Positions 1 through 10,183 of a stretch of DNA of 64,000 nucleotides are shown piece by piece (the first letter of the stretch is position 1; each line of letters opens with the position of its first letter). The position numbers and the translations under genes were made by a program. The notes below the pieces were generated by a model, which saw nothing but the letters and a program-made list of their open reading frames with translations, searched no databases and was not told where the DNA came from. The stretch is from Mayamaea pseudoterrestris (taxonomy: Eukaryota; Bacillariophyta; Bacillariophyceae; Sellaphorales; Sellaphoraceae), in assembly GCA_027923505.1 (NCBI GenBank), contig BROI01000026.1:124001-188000 (forward strand), written 5' to 3'.

Positions 1-2
1 CG

Positions 3-839
3 TCATCATCATCATCCGCATCCTCCACCTCGTCGTCGAAAGGGTTCGATATGGACGACAACAACAACCAAACCGAAGATGAGAGCCGCATGTTGGATTC
101 CAACAAGAGTTTCGACGGCTCACACGCCAGTGGTAGCACTGCCACTGACGACAAGAAGGATTGGATGAGTGACGCAACGAGCGGATGGGACGCCCATCGT
201 GACTTGTTTGCCCAATCGGAGGAAAAGTTTTTTGACAATAACACTGGATACGAACCAATGTCATCGAGCGTCATTCGGTACGCTTTGGCAACGATGAAGA
301 AGGAAGCGAGCCGCATTGTTCGTTACGGGCCAGGGCACGAGCAAGATACAATGACGCAGCAACCAACGCCTTTGCAGCAGGTGCAGTGGAGGAAGCATTT
401 TGACGCGATTATTGCGTCGGTTCATCAGCGAATTCGCGAAGAAGGATTGCCCAATGTTTACATTCGAGCGGAAACGTCGTTTGACGCGACGGAGCTACTG
501 CCAACCAAGACGGCCAAGCTGTTGGAGCAGGCTCGCGAGAATGACAAGATGGCAGGAACACTCAAGCCCAAGCACCGCGAGTGGGAGCACAAGGATTTGG
601 AAGCCTCGCTGGCGAGGGCCGAACTTTCGCAAGAATTGGACCATTTGCTGAAGCAGGGACAGTCGCTGCGCCATCCGAGACTGGATGTGTTTCTAAACGA
701 GACGCAAAACGAATCGATTGCAAACGCTGCCAAGCCAATGACGCTCTACAAATCGGCTCCAGCTGGCAGCATGAAATTATTCGTGGACGGTTTCGCCGCT
801 CATTGCGAATCACAGCTCCAGAACGACTCTGTTGGTTGA
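3..839 (+). CDS. Unknown protein, 5'-partial
   Basis: The reading frame is open from the left edge, through a Ser-rich stretch, to a stop at 837-839. The first in-frame ATG is at 51, but the frame has no stop upstream of it, so the true start may lie outside the window. The visible part is hydrophilic, with an acidic and Asn-rich N-terminus and a mostly helical second half (residues about 90-230 counted from the ATG at 51) rich in Glu, Arg, Gln and Leu. No membrane segment, signal peptide or known motif is visible and I do not recognise the family. It converges on the minus-strand gene ending at 975. Confidence 0.6.
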   Translation, partial: SSSSSASSTSSSKGFDMDDNNNQTEDESRMLDSNKSFDGSHASGSTATDDKKDWMSDATSGWDAHRDLFAQSEEKFFDNNTGYEPMSSSVIRYALATMKKEASRIVRYGPGHEQDTMTQQPTPLQQVQWRKHFDAIIASVHQRIREEGLPNVYIRAETSFDATELLPTKTAKLLEQARENDKMAGTLKPKHREWEHKDLEASLARAELSQELDHLLKQGQSLRHPRLDVFLNETQNESIANAAKPMTLYKSAPAGSMKLFVDGFAAHCESQLQNDSVG

Positions 840-974
840 AGCAATATTATTCATCGCTGCAACTGCTATTGGTACAACGCTCAATGATATTGGATGATAG
901 ATTGATCAACGTTAACATGCTAATTCATTATTTATTATCCACTGATCCCGATTCATCCATTCACCTCGCCACTA

Positions 975-2189
975 CTACGTCAGTGGCTGCGCCGCAGCCG
1001 CCAAGTTGATTTGCGCCCGCGCCAGCTTGGTGCGCAAGTAGTAAACGTAGGCGGCCAGCAGAACGGCCGTTGTCAAGAATAGTCCAATCGCCACTGCCGC
1101 CGCCTTACTCTTGCGCGTCGTGGATGTTCGAATGACGCCATCGGAGCGAACAATCTTGATTCCTTCCATGTAGCTGCATGACGACTCGTTGGGATAGTCA
1201 ATCTCGAGGCGCGTTTCGCATTTGCCGGAAAGACTGTACATGGTCGCGCAGCCTTCGCCAGCGGCGTCAGCAGCTGCATCGTCGCCATCCGCGTCATAGT
1301 CTTGACATCCTAGGCAGCGTGTTGAAACCAAGGATGTTTCCGAATAGGGCAAGACAAAGCCTCGACTCTTGTAGAATGCAGTTTCGCCATTGGACGCAAA
1401 GGTGGTGCATGCATTGTCGGAAAAGACTCCGAGTTTCACATCGCCGCCTTGATCGGCGCAGTAGGGTCCAATGTAATATTCCATGTCGTTAGCATCGTCT
1501 CCATTGGCATTCGCGTCATCTCCATTGGCATTGTCAATGTCAACCTGAGTGCAGTAGGCAAAATTGGCCGGCTGGAAGTTGTCATTGGCGTCATTGCCGT
1601 CGTCCAAGCAACTCGTCATGCCGTAGTCATCGTAACAAGTCGCCACGCAATTCTCCTCGTCGTCACTTCCATCGCAAGCAGCTTCGCAGTCAGTCTTGGT
1701 GGTGGCGCAGACGCTCTCCTGCTCATTCTCCAAGACTTGCAAGTACGACGAGACGAAACTACTCAAGTCGATAATGTAGTCGCCAAACTTGCTCGTACAT
1801 CCAGTACTCTTGTCATTGCTGCAACTGTCCGACGGACAAAGGCGAAAACGAGCCAGTCGCTTGGTGAGGATGCGGACGGAGTCTTGATCCTCTTGATTAT
1901 TGTTGTTATTGCCGTCGCCATTATTCTGCTGCGAGTTGTCGTTCCACTGCTGCACATGGTGACAGCCTTGAAACTTCATCGAGTAGCCGCTCAGAAAGGA
2001 ATAGTCGGCATTGTTATTATTGTTATTGTCGGCCAAGGCTCGCGCAATCAAGTTTGACGTTCTCGACGATGACGACAATGATGAGGCTGCACTGCATGGC
2101 GTGGAGGCAACGAGCAGCGTTGCAAGCAGAATGGAGGCGGCGAATTTCATCATTGTCAAGAGTATTCCAAGTCTTGATTCTATCCTCAA
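975..2189 (-). CDS. Secreted/type I membrane protein, Cys-rich, acidic ectodomain
   Basis: 404 codons, single exon. The second Met pair (MMKF, residues 13-14) gives a better signal peptide: a hydrophobic core ending near TPCSAA. The ectodomain has many cysteines, often CxxxC or CxxxxC spaced, and Asn- and Asp-rich spacers including a repeated DANGDDAN motif. A single membrane segment near residues 362-386 (AVAIGLFLTTAVLLAAYVYY) is followed by a short basic tail, so a type I orientation at the cell surface or endomembrane is inferred. Proteins of this layout are common in diatoms but have no assigned function; I do not recognise a catalytic motif. Confidence 0.8.
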   Translation of the reverse strand: MRIESRLGILLTMMKFAASILLATLLVASTPCSAASSLSSSSRTSNLIARALADNNNNNNADYSFLSGYSMKFQGCHHVQQWNDNSQQNNGDGNNNNNQEDQDSVRILTKRLARFRLCPSDSCSNDKSTGCTSKFGDYIIDLSSFVSSYLQVLENEQESVCATTKTDCEAACDGSDDEENCVATCYDDYGMTSCLDDGNDANDNFQPANFAYCTQVDIDNANGDDANANGDDANDMEYYIGPYCADQGGDVKLGVFSDNACTTFASNGETAFYKSRGFVLPYSETSLVSTRCLGCQDYDADGDDAAADAAGEGCATMYSLSGKCETRLEIDYPNESSCSYMEGIKIVRSDGVIRTSTTRKSKAAAVAIGLFLTTAVLLAAYVYYLRTKLARAQINLAAAAQPLT

Positions 2190-2580
2190 TAATCAGTCAG
2201 CAGTCTGATCTTTGTTTTTGTAGTCTCTTGATTCGTTTGGATCCTTTCGTTCGACTTGCTAAAGCGCGAATGGACGATCCTCATTGTGCGAGGCGGTCGC
2301 CGATCCAAGTCAACGATGGTATCCCAGGAAGCGGCGCGCGTGGCAACAAGCCGGGCGACTTAGCTGTTTTATTGGGTGTCACGCAACCGGAAGAGGTGCA
2401 AACGAGCGGGACGTTCGAATAGGTACGTACGATAGGCCAGAGCAAGGCAAACGACTAAATCATATTGTCAAAGCAGCGGTCATGCATCGATCGACAGCTA
2501 GTACATATATATAATAGGATCTGGACTAAGCGGCGGCGCTTCTTAAACTGACGGAATACTTTACTCGTCACTCGTGTCAT
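2190..2580. other. Intergenic, no gene seen
   Basis: Lies between the start of the membrane-protein gene and the stop of the LRR gene, both on the minus strand. Only short overlapping frames without recognisable content occur here. It should hold the promoter of the membrane-protein gene and the 3' end of the LRR gene. Confidence 0.5.
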
Positions 2581-4029
2581 TCACGCTGCAACCGGCAGCA
2601 CACAATCGCCCTTGCACAGATAAGGATTCTCAAGCAAGTGCACAAAAATGCAGTCCAAGTCTTGATTGACTCGCTCCAGGACGATTAATCCTTCCCGCTG
2701 GTGGCAAGTATCAATCGAGCCATCTGACAGATAGCTTCGTCCTGCCACATTGAGTTTCACGAGCGTCTCCACGGATTGCTTGAAGTTAGAGTCCCAATGG
2801 TTCATTTTCAAAGAAAGATCCAAGTCCGTCAAGTGAATGCTGCGTAGCGTATAATTAAGCTTGACGGCGTCAAGGAATTTGGGCAGAGTATTTGGCATCA
2901 TTGACTGGACGTCTGAAGAATTGAGGATTTGCAACTCTGTAAGCTGACCATTCTGCCGAACACAATCAGCCAAGGCGGCGTCAAGCTTGTTGGTGCACCC
3001 TTCAATATCAAACTTGAAGGACTTGATGGAGGGGTGGCGAGTGACTGCCTTTATCAACTTGATCAACACATCGTCATCAGCTTGATCAACCTGACCCATC
3101 ATCACCACGCCAGTTAGAAGCTCACAGCCCAATTCCTCCAATTGTGTCATGGACGATAACGTCTCTGCAAGCGTCGAATAAAATATACGGTTACAGTTGC
3201 CGCCTGTTTTGAACGAAAGTGCTCGCGTAAAACGAAACGACTTGATGCGACACGAGGCCACGGCGCTGAGCAATGGGGCAGGATCCTCATATTTGCCACC
3301 ACTCAAGTCAATGCCTCGCACGTTTGCCGTCGCAATTCCATGTAGCAAGACACTATGAGCTTCGGCATTGTTAAAAGTGAAATGTTGCAAGACAATTTGG
3401 ACAGGTAGCTTGGACTGCAAAACCTGGACGACTCCCGTTGCATTTAGCAAGGAGAGCCGTCCGTAGTTGCCCGTTCGAAGCCTGATTTCCTCGAGCGACC
3501 CCATTCGCGACAAAAGAGGTAGCATCTGGCTGTAACAGTGGGTTGGAATCAAAAGAATCAAGCATTTAATTGTAGAGAAACCTTGTAAGCTAACCATGGT
3601 CGAATCGAGATTTTCGCTATTTGTACCAGTCAATTTGACGGTCGTGACGTGAGTCAGATGCTTAAAGACAATGTCGCTCATCCATGCATCGCAGGTCGCA
3701 TAGCTATAATTTGCTTCGTCGAGCGTCGAGAGGGATCCCAGCGCCAGGCAAAGCTCACGCATACGCAGAGATGCACTTTCACCTTCCTTCGAGGCTCGGG
3801 GCGATGGAAGTCCCAAGTCGTGAAAGCGAGTCTCTTGCACCGGAGACGTCTTGAGTACATTCAAGACTTGCTCACGTTCCGATTCATCCATTAGCATAAA
3901 TGACGTGAAAAAGTTGCCGTCAATGTGCAGTGTCATGAGCGCATTGCGAGGCGATGAACGCGAAGGTGTCGGTGTCAGTCGCTGGATAATTTCGGCGCTA
4001 GAAAGGTTGGGACTCCATGTAACAATCAT
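2581..4029 (-). CDS. Leucine-rich-repeat (RNI-like) protein, diatom-type family
   Basis: 482 codons, single exon. Irregular LRR-like strands (for example LTHVTTVKLTG, MGSLEEIRLRTG, YTLRSIHLTDLDL) run through residues about 110-410, alternating with helices. The C-terminal block has LNVAGRSYL, then an acidic helix and a LLENPYLC motif; I associate this ending with a family expanded in pennate diatoms (recollection, not searched). No signal peptide or membrane segment is visible, so it is probably intracellular. LRR proteins of this sort act as protein-binding scaffolds; the partner cannot be inferred. Confidence 0.75.
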   Translation of the reverse strand: MIVTWSPNLSSAEIIQRLTPTPSRSSPRNALMTLHIDGNFFTSFMLMDESEREQVLNVLKTSPVQETRFHDLGLPSPRASKEGESASLRMRELCLALGSLSTLDEANYSYATCDAWMSDIVFKHLTHVTTVKLTGTNSENLDSTMVSLQGFSTIKCLILLIPTHCYSQMLPLLSRMGSLEEIRLRTGNYGRLSLLNATGVVQVLQSKLPVQIVLQHFTFNNAEAHSVLLHGIATANVRGIDLSGGKYEDPAPLLSAVASCRIKSFRFTRALSFKTGGNCNRIFYSTLAETLSSMTQLEELGCELLTGVVMMGQVDQADDDVLIKLIKAVTRHPSIKSFKFDIEGCTNKLDAALADCVRQNGQLTELQILNSSDVQSMMPNTLPKFLDAVKLNYTLRSIHLTDLDLSLKMNHWDSNFKQSVETLVKLNVAGRSYLSDGSIDTCHQREGLIVLERVNQDLDCIFVHLLENPYLCKGDCVLPVAA

Positions 4030-4255
4030 CTTACAAATTAATATAGATTGTATGCATGCGGCTGCTCGGTGTCGTGTCTGAAATGAGCAAGTGTATACTT
4101 CAATGGACGGATGAACAAGTGAGGCTTAACTTGCACGCTTGGAGCGGTCGATTCGTCCGATGGAGGTTCGGAGTGTCAGAACTTTCGGTCCCGTTCCGAC
4201 GCGTGGAACATAACCGGTAAGACGTTTCTGCGTCGTCCATTGGCTTCCACCATGA

Positions 4256-5263
4256 TTGCGACGGCCGGTCGGTTCATTCGACGAATCTACGCAGCCATTA
4301 AACTACGCATGGCCAGCAAGCTCAGCCATGATTCATCTACTCAGATATCAGCCTTTCATGTCTACATCATCTGCGCTGCCATTAGTTGTGCTAATATTTA
4401 TGCTAGCAATCGTTTCCGCCGACCTCTTTGACGAGGTAGATTCCAATCACGACGGCGTCTTGGACCGCACGGAATACCAGCATGGAATAGATTCATTTTC
4501 AGCCTTTGTCAAGGAACATTCACAAGGCTCCTTTGTATCTTCTTCTTCCTCGTGGCTGTCCAAACTCGAACTGACCTCCTTCAAGGGTTTCTACACGGCT
4601 TTAACGTCAAGCATTGCCGTCATTTTAGCTACGGAGATTGGCGATAAGACATTCTTCATTGCGGCCGTCTTGAGCATGAAGCATGATCGCTTTCCAGTAT
4701 TTCTGGGCGCCATTTTGGCATTGATTGTCATGACATTCTTGTCGACGGCCATGGGCATGGTGCTGCCGCAACTGCTGGATAAAAAGTATACGCATGTATT
4801 CGGTGGTATACTATTCTTGTACTTTGGATGCAAGCTCGTTTACGATTCACGGCAAATGGACAAGGACAAGCATTCCGAGGAATTGGAGGAAGTGGAGGAG
4901 GAACTATTGCACAAGTCGAGTAAAAAGGATGATGCGGACGGTGGGGATTTGGAAAGCAATGGCGCACGGCGGCGCAAGCAGCCAGTATCCACTAGCAACT
5001 ACCAAGTTTTGCTGCAATCATTGACACTGACGTTTCTTGCCGAATGGGGCGACCGCTCGCAGATTGCAACCATTGCTTTGGCGGCGGCCAAGAATCCGAT
5101 TGGCGTCATGATTGGAGGCTGCATTGGGCATTCCATTTGCACGGGCGTTGCAGTGGTTGGTGGACGAATACTGGCAAGTCGGATCTCCGAAAAGATGGTT
5201 AGTCAATGGGGAGGAATTATCTTTTTAGTATTTGGAATGCATTCGTTGTTTCTGGAGGAATAG
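4256..5263 (+). CDS. GDT1: GDT1/TMEM165-family cation/H+ exchanger with N-terminal EF-hand
   Basis: 335 residues from the ATG at 4256; the Met at 4328 (residue 25) is an alternative start and places the hydrophobic leader (about residues 40-55) closer to the N-terminus. An EF-hand loop follows at residues 62-73 (DSNHDGVLDRTE, all calcium positions filled). The two family signature motifs are present: ATEIGDKT (about 126-132) and LAEWGDRS (about 261-268), each starting a three-helix bundle, separated by an acidic and basic linker (about 200-245). UPF0016 proteins exchange Ca2+ or Mn2+ for protons, in the Golgi (Gdt1, TMEM165) or plastid (PAM71). The leader suggests the secretory pathway. The EF-hand next to the transporter is unusual and could make transport calcium-sensitive (inference). 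Confidence 0.9.
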   Translation: MRRPVGSFDESTQPLNYAWPASSAMIHLLRYQPFMSTSSALPLVVLIFMLAIVSADLFDEVDSNHDGVLDRTEYQHGIDSFSAFVKEHSQGSFVSSSSSWLSKLELTSFKGFYTALTSSIAVILATEIGDKTFFIAAVLSMKHDRFPVFLGAILALIVMTFLSTAMGMVLPQLLDKKYTHVFGGILFLYFGCKLVYDSRQMDKDKHSEELEEVEEELLHKSSKKDDADGGDLESNGARRRKQPVSTSNYQVLLQSLTLTFLAEWGDRSQIATIALAAAKNPIGVMIGGCIGHSICTGVAVVGGRILASRISEKMVSQWGGIIFLVFGMHSLFLEE

Positions 5264-5825
5264 AGGAGTGATTGGCTAGGTCTGCTACATGTGTCGACGG
5301 CCAGTGTATTTGGACAACTCGTCTGAGCATGCAGCTGGTTCATGTTTAAATGCAACCTTCGCTTACATTCCAGACTATCGTAGTAAGTTATGTTAAACGT
5401 TATCTGTTAATCGAAATGTATAAGCGCTGCGTGTTTCACAAAGCAACAGGTGGCAGTAGTCAAAACTCGTACTGACCTCGGGCAGGGCGATTACTAAACC
5501 AAAGTTGCGTCAAGATCGCCGTCTCACCCATGAGTTGTAAGCCGCTTTTTGAACACTCTGTCGCTTTTTGTTTGCGTCGCCATTTGATTCAAGTTAGCGC
5601 TGGCGAACAGCTCGCTTGAACGACTTTGACCAACGACACACGACACTTGACGTGCGAATTTCCCATTTGCATCCCTCGCTGTCAATGGTCGCATTATTTG
5701 CGCACTGCTTGTCCACTGTAACGACCATAATGTTCGCCTCAATTGTACCAAAAAAGCCGACATGGCGTCCAGGTGGGTCATGGTCTATGGTCTGACGCTC
5801 GCTCCATTCCATACAAGCAAGTGTG

Positions 5826-6056
5826 CTACTTTACGCATCTTGTCCTGCATCGTTCGGCCGAGCATCTCCATGTAAATTGATCTAGTAGCTTGTCGTAAAC
5901 GTATGGCGAATTTTGAGCGGGATATTGTTGAATATATGCTACGCTGGGACTGGTGGACGAGGAGGCAGGAGTTGGTGACAGATGATGATGCGAGGGGACA
6001 AAGGCGGTGGCACCGGAGAGCAAGAGAAACACAGCGAGTGCTTCAAAAGATTTCAT
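5826..6056 (-). CDS. Possible N-terminal exon of a small plastid-targeted protein
   Basis: The 76-codon frame begins with a hydrophobic signal peptide followed by GATAFVPSHHHLSP. This is the Ala-Phe cleavage context of diatom plastid presequences, and a Ser/Thr/Pro-rich transit-like stretch follows. Around residues 57-60 (DKLLDQ) the predicted chain turns into a Cys/Arg-rich run that looks non-coding, whereas another frame from the ATG at 5871 reads as an amphipathic helix (MEMLGRTMQDKMRK). The gene may therefore have an intron, a frameshift, or be decayed. I could not find a convincing splice pair. Confidence 0.3.
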   Translation of the reverse strand: MKSFEALAVFLLLSGATAFVPSHHHLSPTPASSSTSPSVAYIQQYPAQNSPYVYDKLLDQFTWRCSAERCRTRCVK

Positions 6057-6168
6057 TCTTTCTTGTGATGATTGAGTATGTTGTAATAAGACGGGCAGCT
6101 ATTGACTTGACTCAATGATATCGGTGCAATGTCCTCCATGGTCGTCGAGAGAACAATACTGACTGTGA

Positions 6169-6450
6169 GTGAGAGTTGAAACGGCAGTGAAAGGCAATAG
6201 TATGAAACGAGTGCCAGTGTCAATTACGTCACAAGGCAATAGTACGAAACGAGTGCCAGTGTCAATTATGTCACGAGGCAATAGCACGAAACGAGTGCCA
6301 GTGAAAACTGCGTCCAAAGGCTATATTGTGAAACGAGTGCCAGTGAAAACTGCGTCACAGAGGCTATAGTGCGAAACGAGTGCCAGTGAAAACTGCGTCA
6401 CGAAGGCAATAGTGTGGAACGAGTGTCAATGAAAACTGCGTCACGCGCGT
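6169..6450 (+). repeat. Minisatellite, 42-43 bp period, about 6 copies
   Basis: The core GAAACGAGTGCCAGTG recurs at about 6204, 6246, 6288, 6330, 6373 and 6416, i.e. every 42-43 bases, each followed by a CGTCA-containing spacer. Because 42 is a multiple of three, a repetitive 66-codon frame appears on the plus strand; it has no other sign of being a gene. Confidence 0.9.
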
Positions 6451-7194
6451 ACGACGCAATCTAACTTGCGACTTCACTGGAAGATTTCATTCAAGCGCCA
6501 TTGTCCGCGCCATTGTCCAACATGCTTTCTTCTCTAATTGGAAAATCTTATAGTTATATCTCGCTGCTGGTGGAAGTAGCATGCGGATCGTATCATCTAC
6601 CGTAGAATGGAGAATGGGACCAAGGTTTGGTGTTTGATGTCGTCATGGAAGCGTTGCAGCGAAGCGTTTAAAGTATTGCTGCTTTTACTGCTGCAGCTTA
6701 TCCTTCTGTCATGGACGTATCAGTTGCTGCAACGCTTCTTGTCGAGATTCGCATTTACTTGTTGGTGGTTGCGCCCTTGCGACTGGCTGCGCTCTTGACT
6801 TGATAATCACGTCTACTTTGGCATTCTTGCGCTGCAACGCCGCATCGTTACCTCGTCAATTTCTGCAACTTTCTAATTTACTCTATTCTCTCGCAGTATC
6901 TGATGCAGAATATTGTTTGTTGCTTGTGCGCTACAGCATGGTTGATGGTTGACGGTCGTTGGTCGTTGGTCGTTGGAAAGCAGTCGAAGGCATCCATGCC
7001 GCCACGCGATGAATTAAGGAACAAAGTAACAACGGTAGTCTCTAATGATTCGACTACTGCTGCTTGTGAGAGCCGTGGTCGCCTTTGGAAGGAGCAGGCT
7101 TGTCACAAGGCAGCAGCGGAGGCAAGCATCATGGCGTTACGGCGTTACCGAGTCGCGTGTCGAATCTTGTTGGTCGTGCATTGGTCGTGCATAA

Positions 7195-7490
7195 TAACAC
7201 TGTGATTCAAACAGTAGTGCCAATAACTTTGATTTTCATCGTACGTACGTTGACTGTGGCTCAAACAGTACTACCAATAACTTTGCTTTTCAACGTACGT
7301 TGACTGTCGCTCAAACAGTAGTAACAATAACTTTGATTTCAACGTACGTTGACTGTTGGTCAAACAGTAGTGCCAATAACTTTGATTTTCAGCGGACTTT
7401 AACTGTGGTTCAAAGAGTAGTACCAAAAACTTTGATTTTCAACGGACTTTAACTGTGGTTCAAACAGTACTGTCAAGAACTTTGAAAAGT
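7195..7490 (+). repeat. 50-bp minisatellite, cluster 1 (plus orientation)
   Basis: Six units with starts of the CAATAACTTTG-like segment at 7221, 7275, 7325, 7374, 7424 and 7474 (steps 54, 50, 49, 50, 50). Each unit reads roughly as TCAAACAGTAGTGCCAATAA, then CTTTGATTTTC, then the palindrome CAACGTACGTTG or a variant. The same unit occurs in two other clusters (14395-14625 and, inverted, 17200-17515). It lies 280 bp before the next gene. Confidence 0.9.
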
Positions 7491-7768
7491 GTCCAAAGTT
7501 CTGCTTTATTTGCGCTGCGACGTGATTGAAGGAAACGGAACGAACGGATTTGCATCGCACATGCATGCTTGCATGCACCTATCTCCTTGATTCATTTGTC
7601 ACGACACGATCCAAAACCATCACGGTCACGACTCATCAGCACATGTAGTATGCGTGTCTACGATTTCGTCGCTGCTGCGGATGCATTTGCTAGCTGCCGC
7701 CTTGCTGCTGGCGTGAGCGTGGATGTTCATCATCACTCTCGCTCGTTTCTTCATCGCTCCTTCACACC

Positions 7769-10183
7769 ATGCATGAAACCAACCAAGCTGCGGCAGTCAC
7801 CATGAGGATCTCCATTATGAATTCAGCGACGATTGTTAGCAGCAGTAGCAGCAACAACAAGATGCGCATGGAGATTGACGCTACGCCGCATCGGTCCGTT
7901 AAGGATCTGTTAAAAAAGTATGAAGTCAAAGCGGACAAGCCCATGGCAAAAATCGCCAATGTTCCAACGAAGCGAGCGAATGCTGCATTCCAAAAGACAG
8001 CTTGGCAGCAGGCTGACTTGAAAACGAAGCCTGGATTATCTATTGAATTGCCATTGCCGACGGAGCCGTCGCCAAAGACTGCAGCCTTTGACTCGCCAGA
8101 GCCTAAAAAGGCAACGCTGCTCAACATGATTACGTCTACTGCTGCTGCTGCTTCCAGCGAGCCATTGAAAGATTACAGCATGAACTCGCCTGCTACTTGC
8201 TCCACGGTTGAATTGTCGCCGGATTCTACTGCGGCGAGTGACTCTGACTTTGTTAATATTCCAACGCCGCCAGTCGATGAACAGGATCATGCTGCAACAA
8301 TGGCAAGCAGCAACATAAACACGACCAAGTTGACGACTAATCCTTCCAGCAAGCTGTTATTGCGCAAGCCGACGACGGCGCGAGTCAGAATTGTGTCGGA
8401 CAAGATCAAGCTTTTGTCATTGCCATTTACAGTCAACGCGCAACACGCAGCGCCGTCCTCGCTGCTAGTCCCCAAACCTATTGCCACACGCAGGACTGAT
8501 ATCTTTGAAGAGACGGCGGCAATTTCAACAAGGACCATGGCGGAGGAGGAAAAGGCGGAGTGCGACCAAGTATTATTGCCATGTTTAACACCAACACGCT
8601 CATCGCGCCTGTACAAGTTTCCGATCAAGGCGAATTCTGACGATGCCGCAAATGGATCACCAGCAGCTGTTCAAGAAACGACGACGATGACGCCAACGGC
8701 GGAAAGTATTTTGGAGGAGCTGTTACGTCTCGATGCCGGCAATGCTCAACTTTCAATGGCGTCAACAATTACGAATACAACTTTTAGTGCCAATGATTCG
8801 CCCGATCGGACCATGATACATTCCAACTCTTCGCCGCCATTAATGGTGGAACAACCCTTATCACCGGAAACTAATGGCTTGATTCAACCCATGGAAGCTT
8901 GTCTGTCGTCAACACCCGACAGTCGCGTTTCGGAACGCTCCAAAATGCACGCAATCAATCTTTCGCCACTCTTTCGGGCCAGTTTGAAAATGTCGCCTCG
9001 TGGCGAACCGGAATGCAAGCAGGAGGTGTCACCTCCCGTTTCGCCGCCACGTTTGCTCCGCGACTCGTTGCAACGCCAGTCCAGTGCGTTTAACCAATTG
9101 AGTTTTAACATGGACAATCATATTTACGAACGGATTGAAAGGGATGACGGTGACGACGACGAGGACAATGAGGACAACGACGACAATGATGACTACAGTC
9201 TGAATGTGCAGCCGGATCAGCACGAGCCTCGCGATGAGGATGAGAATGAACACGAAAATGAGGAAGGATGGTCCAGTGATGACTCGAGTGGCGACGGTGG
9301 TTCAATGGAAGGCACGATGGCACCGGTGGGCGGTGTGGCGATTGAGCAAGCATTGATGGATGCGACTACCATAACCACTGGTCAAGGTAATGATCGGTTC
9401 GCTCGGAAAGTCATTCCGAATTTTTCTCGATGGTCGCGCGATGACGAGAGCAAACTTGACCATGAGCCGGATGCAGCATGTTACAATAAACAACGGCACG
9501 ATTATCCGGTGCAGGAGTCGATTGCGGCAGCGGCGTACCAACAGCAGTATTACCAAGAGTGTGATTTGTATCAGCATTCGCCAATCAACCGAGGACAGTC
9601 GTCTACAGCGCAGGTGCATCAGTCGGCAATGACTGTCAGTACGCTGCTCACATCAAGCTCTCGGCTTCGGGCATCGTACAAGAACCACGAAGCACTATCA
9701 TCCGAGTCAGATGAAGACGATGACGACGATGATGATAATGTTGCTGAGATTTGCCGCCGCGGCAATCTTTCGGACCGTGCCTTGGGCGATTTGCTTGCCG
9801 ATTCCAACAGTGAGGGCGAGGCTAGCGCTACCAAGCAATCGCCGCCACGTCCACCGCCCCAGTTTGTCGCCAGTCTATGCAGCAGTTTTGACGGAGGCTG
9901 CATGACTCCAGTGAATCACGACACTATTTCGCAGGAAGGTGATGAGCATTTTGTCATGCAATTGGCGGCGCCAACAATCGAGTCTTCGCGTCGTCGCCAC
10001 AAGGCTTGGTTTCGCCGCCGTCCGCGTATTTTGAAAAAGAAAAGCAAGGCGCAAACAAAGAATGTTTTGGATGATGATTTAGCTTCGCTGCATGCGGAAC
10101 CAGTAATGTATGAGTACAGTTGCATGTCGCCGGAAAGCACAGCGGCGACGGAGGAAGAAGTGGAGACGGTACTGATGGAATGA
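7769..10183 (+). CDS. Large low-complexity, probably nuclear protein of unknown function
   Basis: 804 codons, single exon. The Met at 7802 (residue 12) or the one at about 7862 could be the real start. The chain is dominated by Ser, Thr, Pro and Ala, with many SP/TP sites, acidic blocks (about residues 450-500 and 645-655, runs of Asp) and a basic C-terminal patch (RRRHKAWFRRRPR and KKKSK, about 735-760) that resembles a nuclear localisation signal. A short ordered stretch near residues 40-75 (RSVKDLLKKYEVKADKP) may be the functional motif. No enzyme domain or membrane segment is visible. Intrinsically disordered regulatory or chromatin-associated protein is an inference only. Confidence 0.7.
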   Translation: MHETNQAAAVTMRISIMNSATIVSSSSSNNKMRMEIDATPHRSVKDLLKKYEVKADKPMAKIANVPTKRANAAFQKTAWQQADLKTKPGLSIELPLPTEPSPKTAAFDSPEPKKATLLNMITSTAAAASSEPLKDYSMNSPATCSTVELSPDSTAASDSDFVNIPTPPVDEQDHAATMASSNINTTKLTTNPSSKLLLRKPTTARVRIVSDKIKLLSLPFTVNAQHAAPSSLLVPKPIATRRTDIFEETAAISTRTMAEEEKAECDQVLLPCLTPTRSSRLYKFPIKANSDDAANGSPAAVQETTTMTPTAESILEELLRLDAGNAQLSMASTITNTTFSANDSPDRTMIHSNSSPPLMVEQPLSPETNGLIQPMEACLSSTPDSRVSERSKMHAINLSPLFRASLKMSPRGEPECKQEVSPPVSPPRLLRDSLQRQSSAFNQLSFNMDNHIYERIERDDGDDDEDNEDNDDNDDYSLNVQPDQHEPRDEDENEHENEEGWSSDDSSGDGGSMEGTMAPVGGVAIEQALMDATTITTGQGNDRFARKVIPNFSRWSRDDESKLDHEPDAACYNKQRHDYPVQESIAAAAYQQQYYQECDLYQHSPINRGQSSTAQVHQSAMTVSTLLTSSSRLRASYKNHEALSSESDEDDDDDDDNVAEICRRGNLSDRALGDLLADSNSEGEASATKQSPPRPPPQFVASLCSSFDGGCMTPVNHDTISQEGDEHFVMQLAAPTIESSRRRHKAWFRRRPRILKKKSKAQTKNVLDDDLASLHAEPVMYEYSCMSPESTAATEEEVETVLME

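Larger units (their letters stand above)
5264..7768. other. Long intergenic region with minisatellites and one possible small exon
   Basis: About 2.5 kb with no long convincing gene. It contains a possible presequence-bearing minus-strand exon (5826-6056), a 42-bp minisatellite (6169-6450) and a 50-bp minisatellite (7195-7490), each listed separately. The rest shows only short overlapping frames of mixed composition. Confidence 0.6.

Noticed and set aside
1449-2057. 202-codon plus-strand frame
   Set aside because: It lies opposite the well-supported minus-strand membrane-protein gene and consists of a biased Val/Ile run, typical of a shadow frame.
6169-6369. 66-codon repetitive protein
   Set aside because: Produced by a 42-bp minisatellite; no start context, neighbours or composition suggest a gene.
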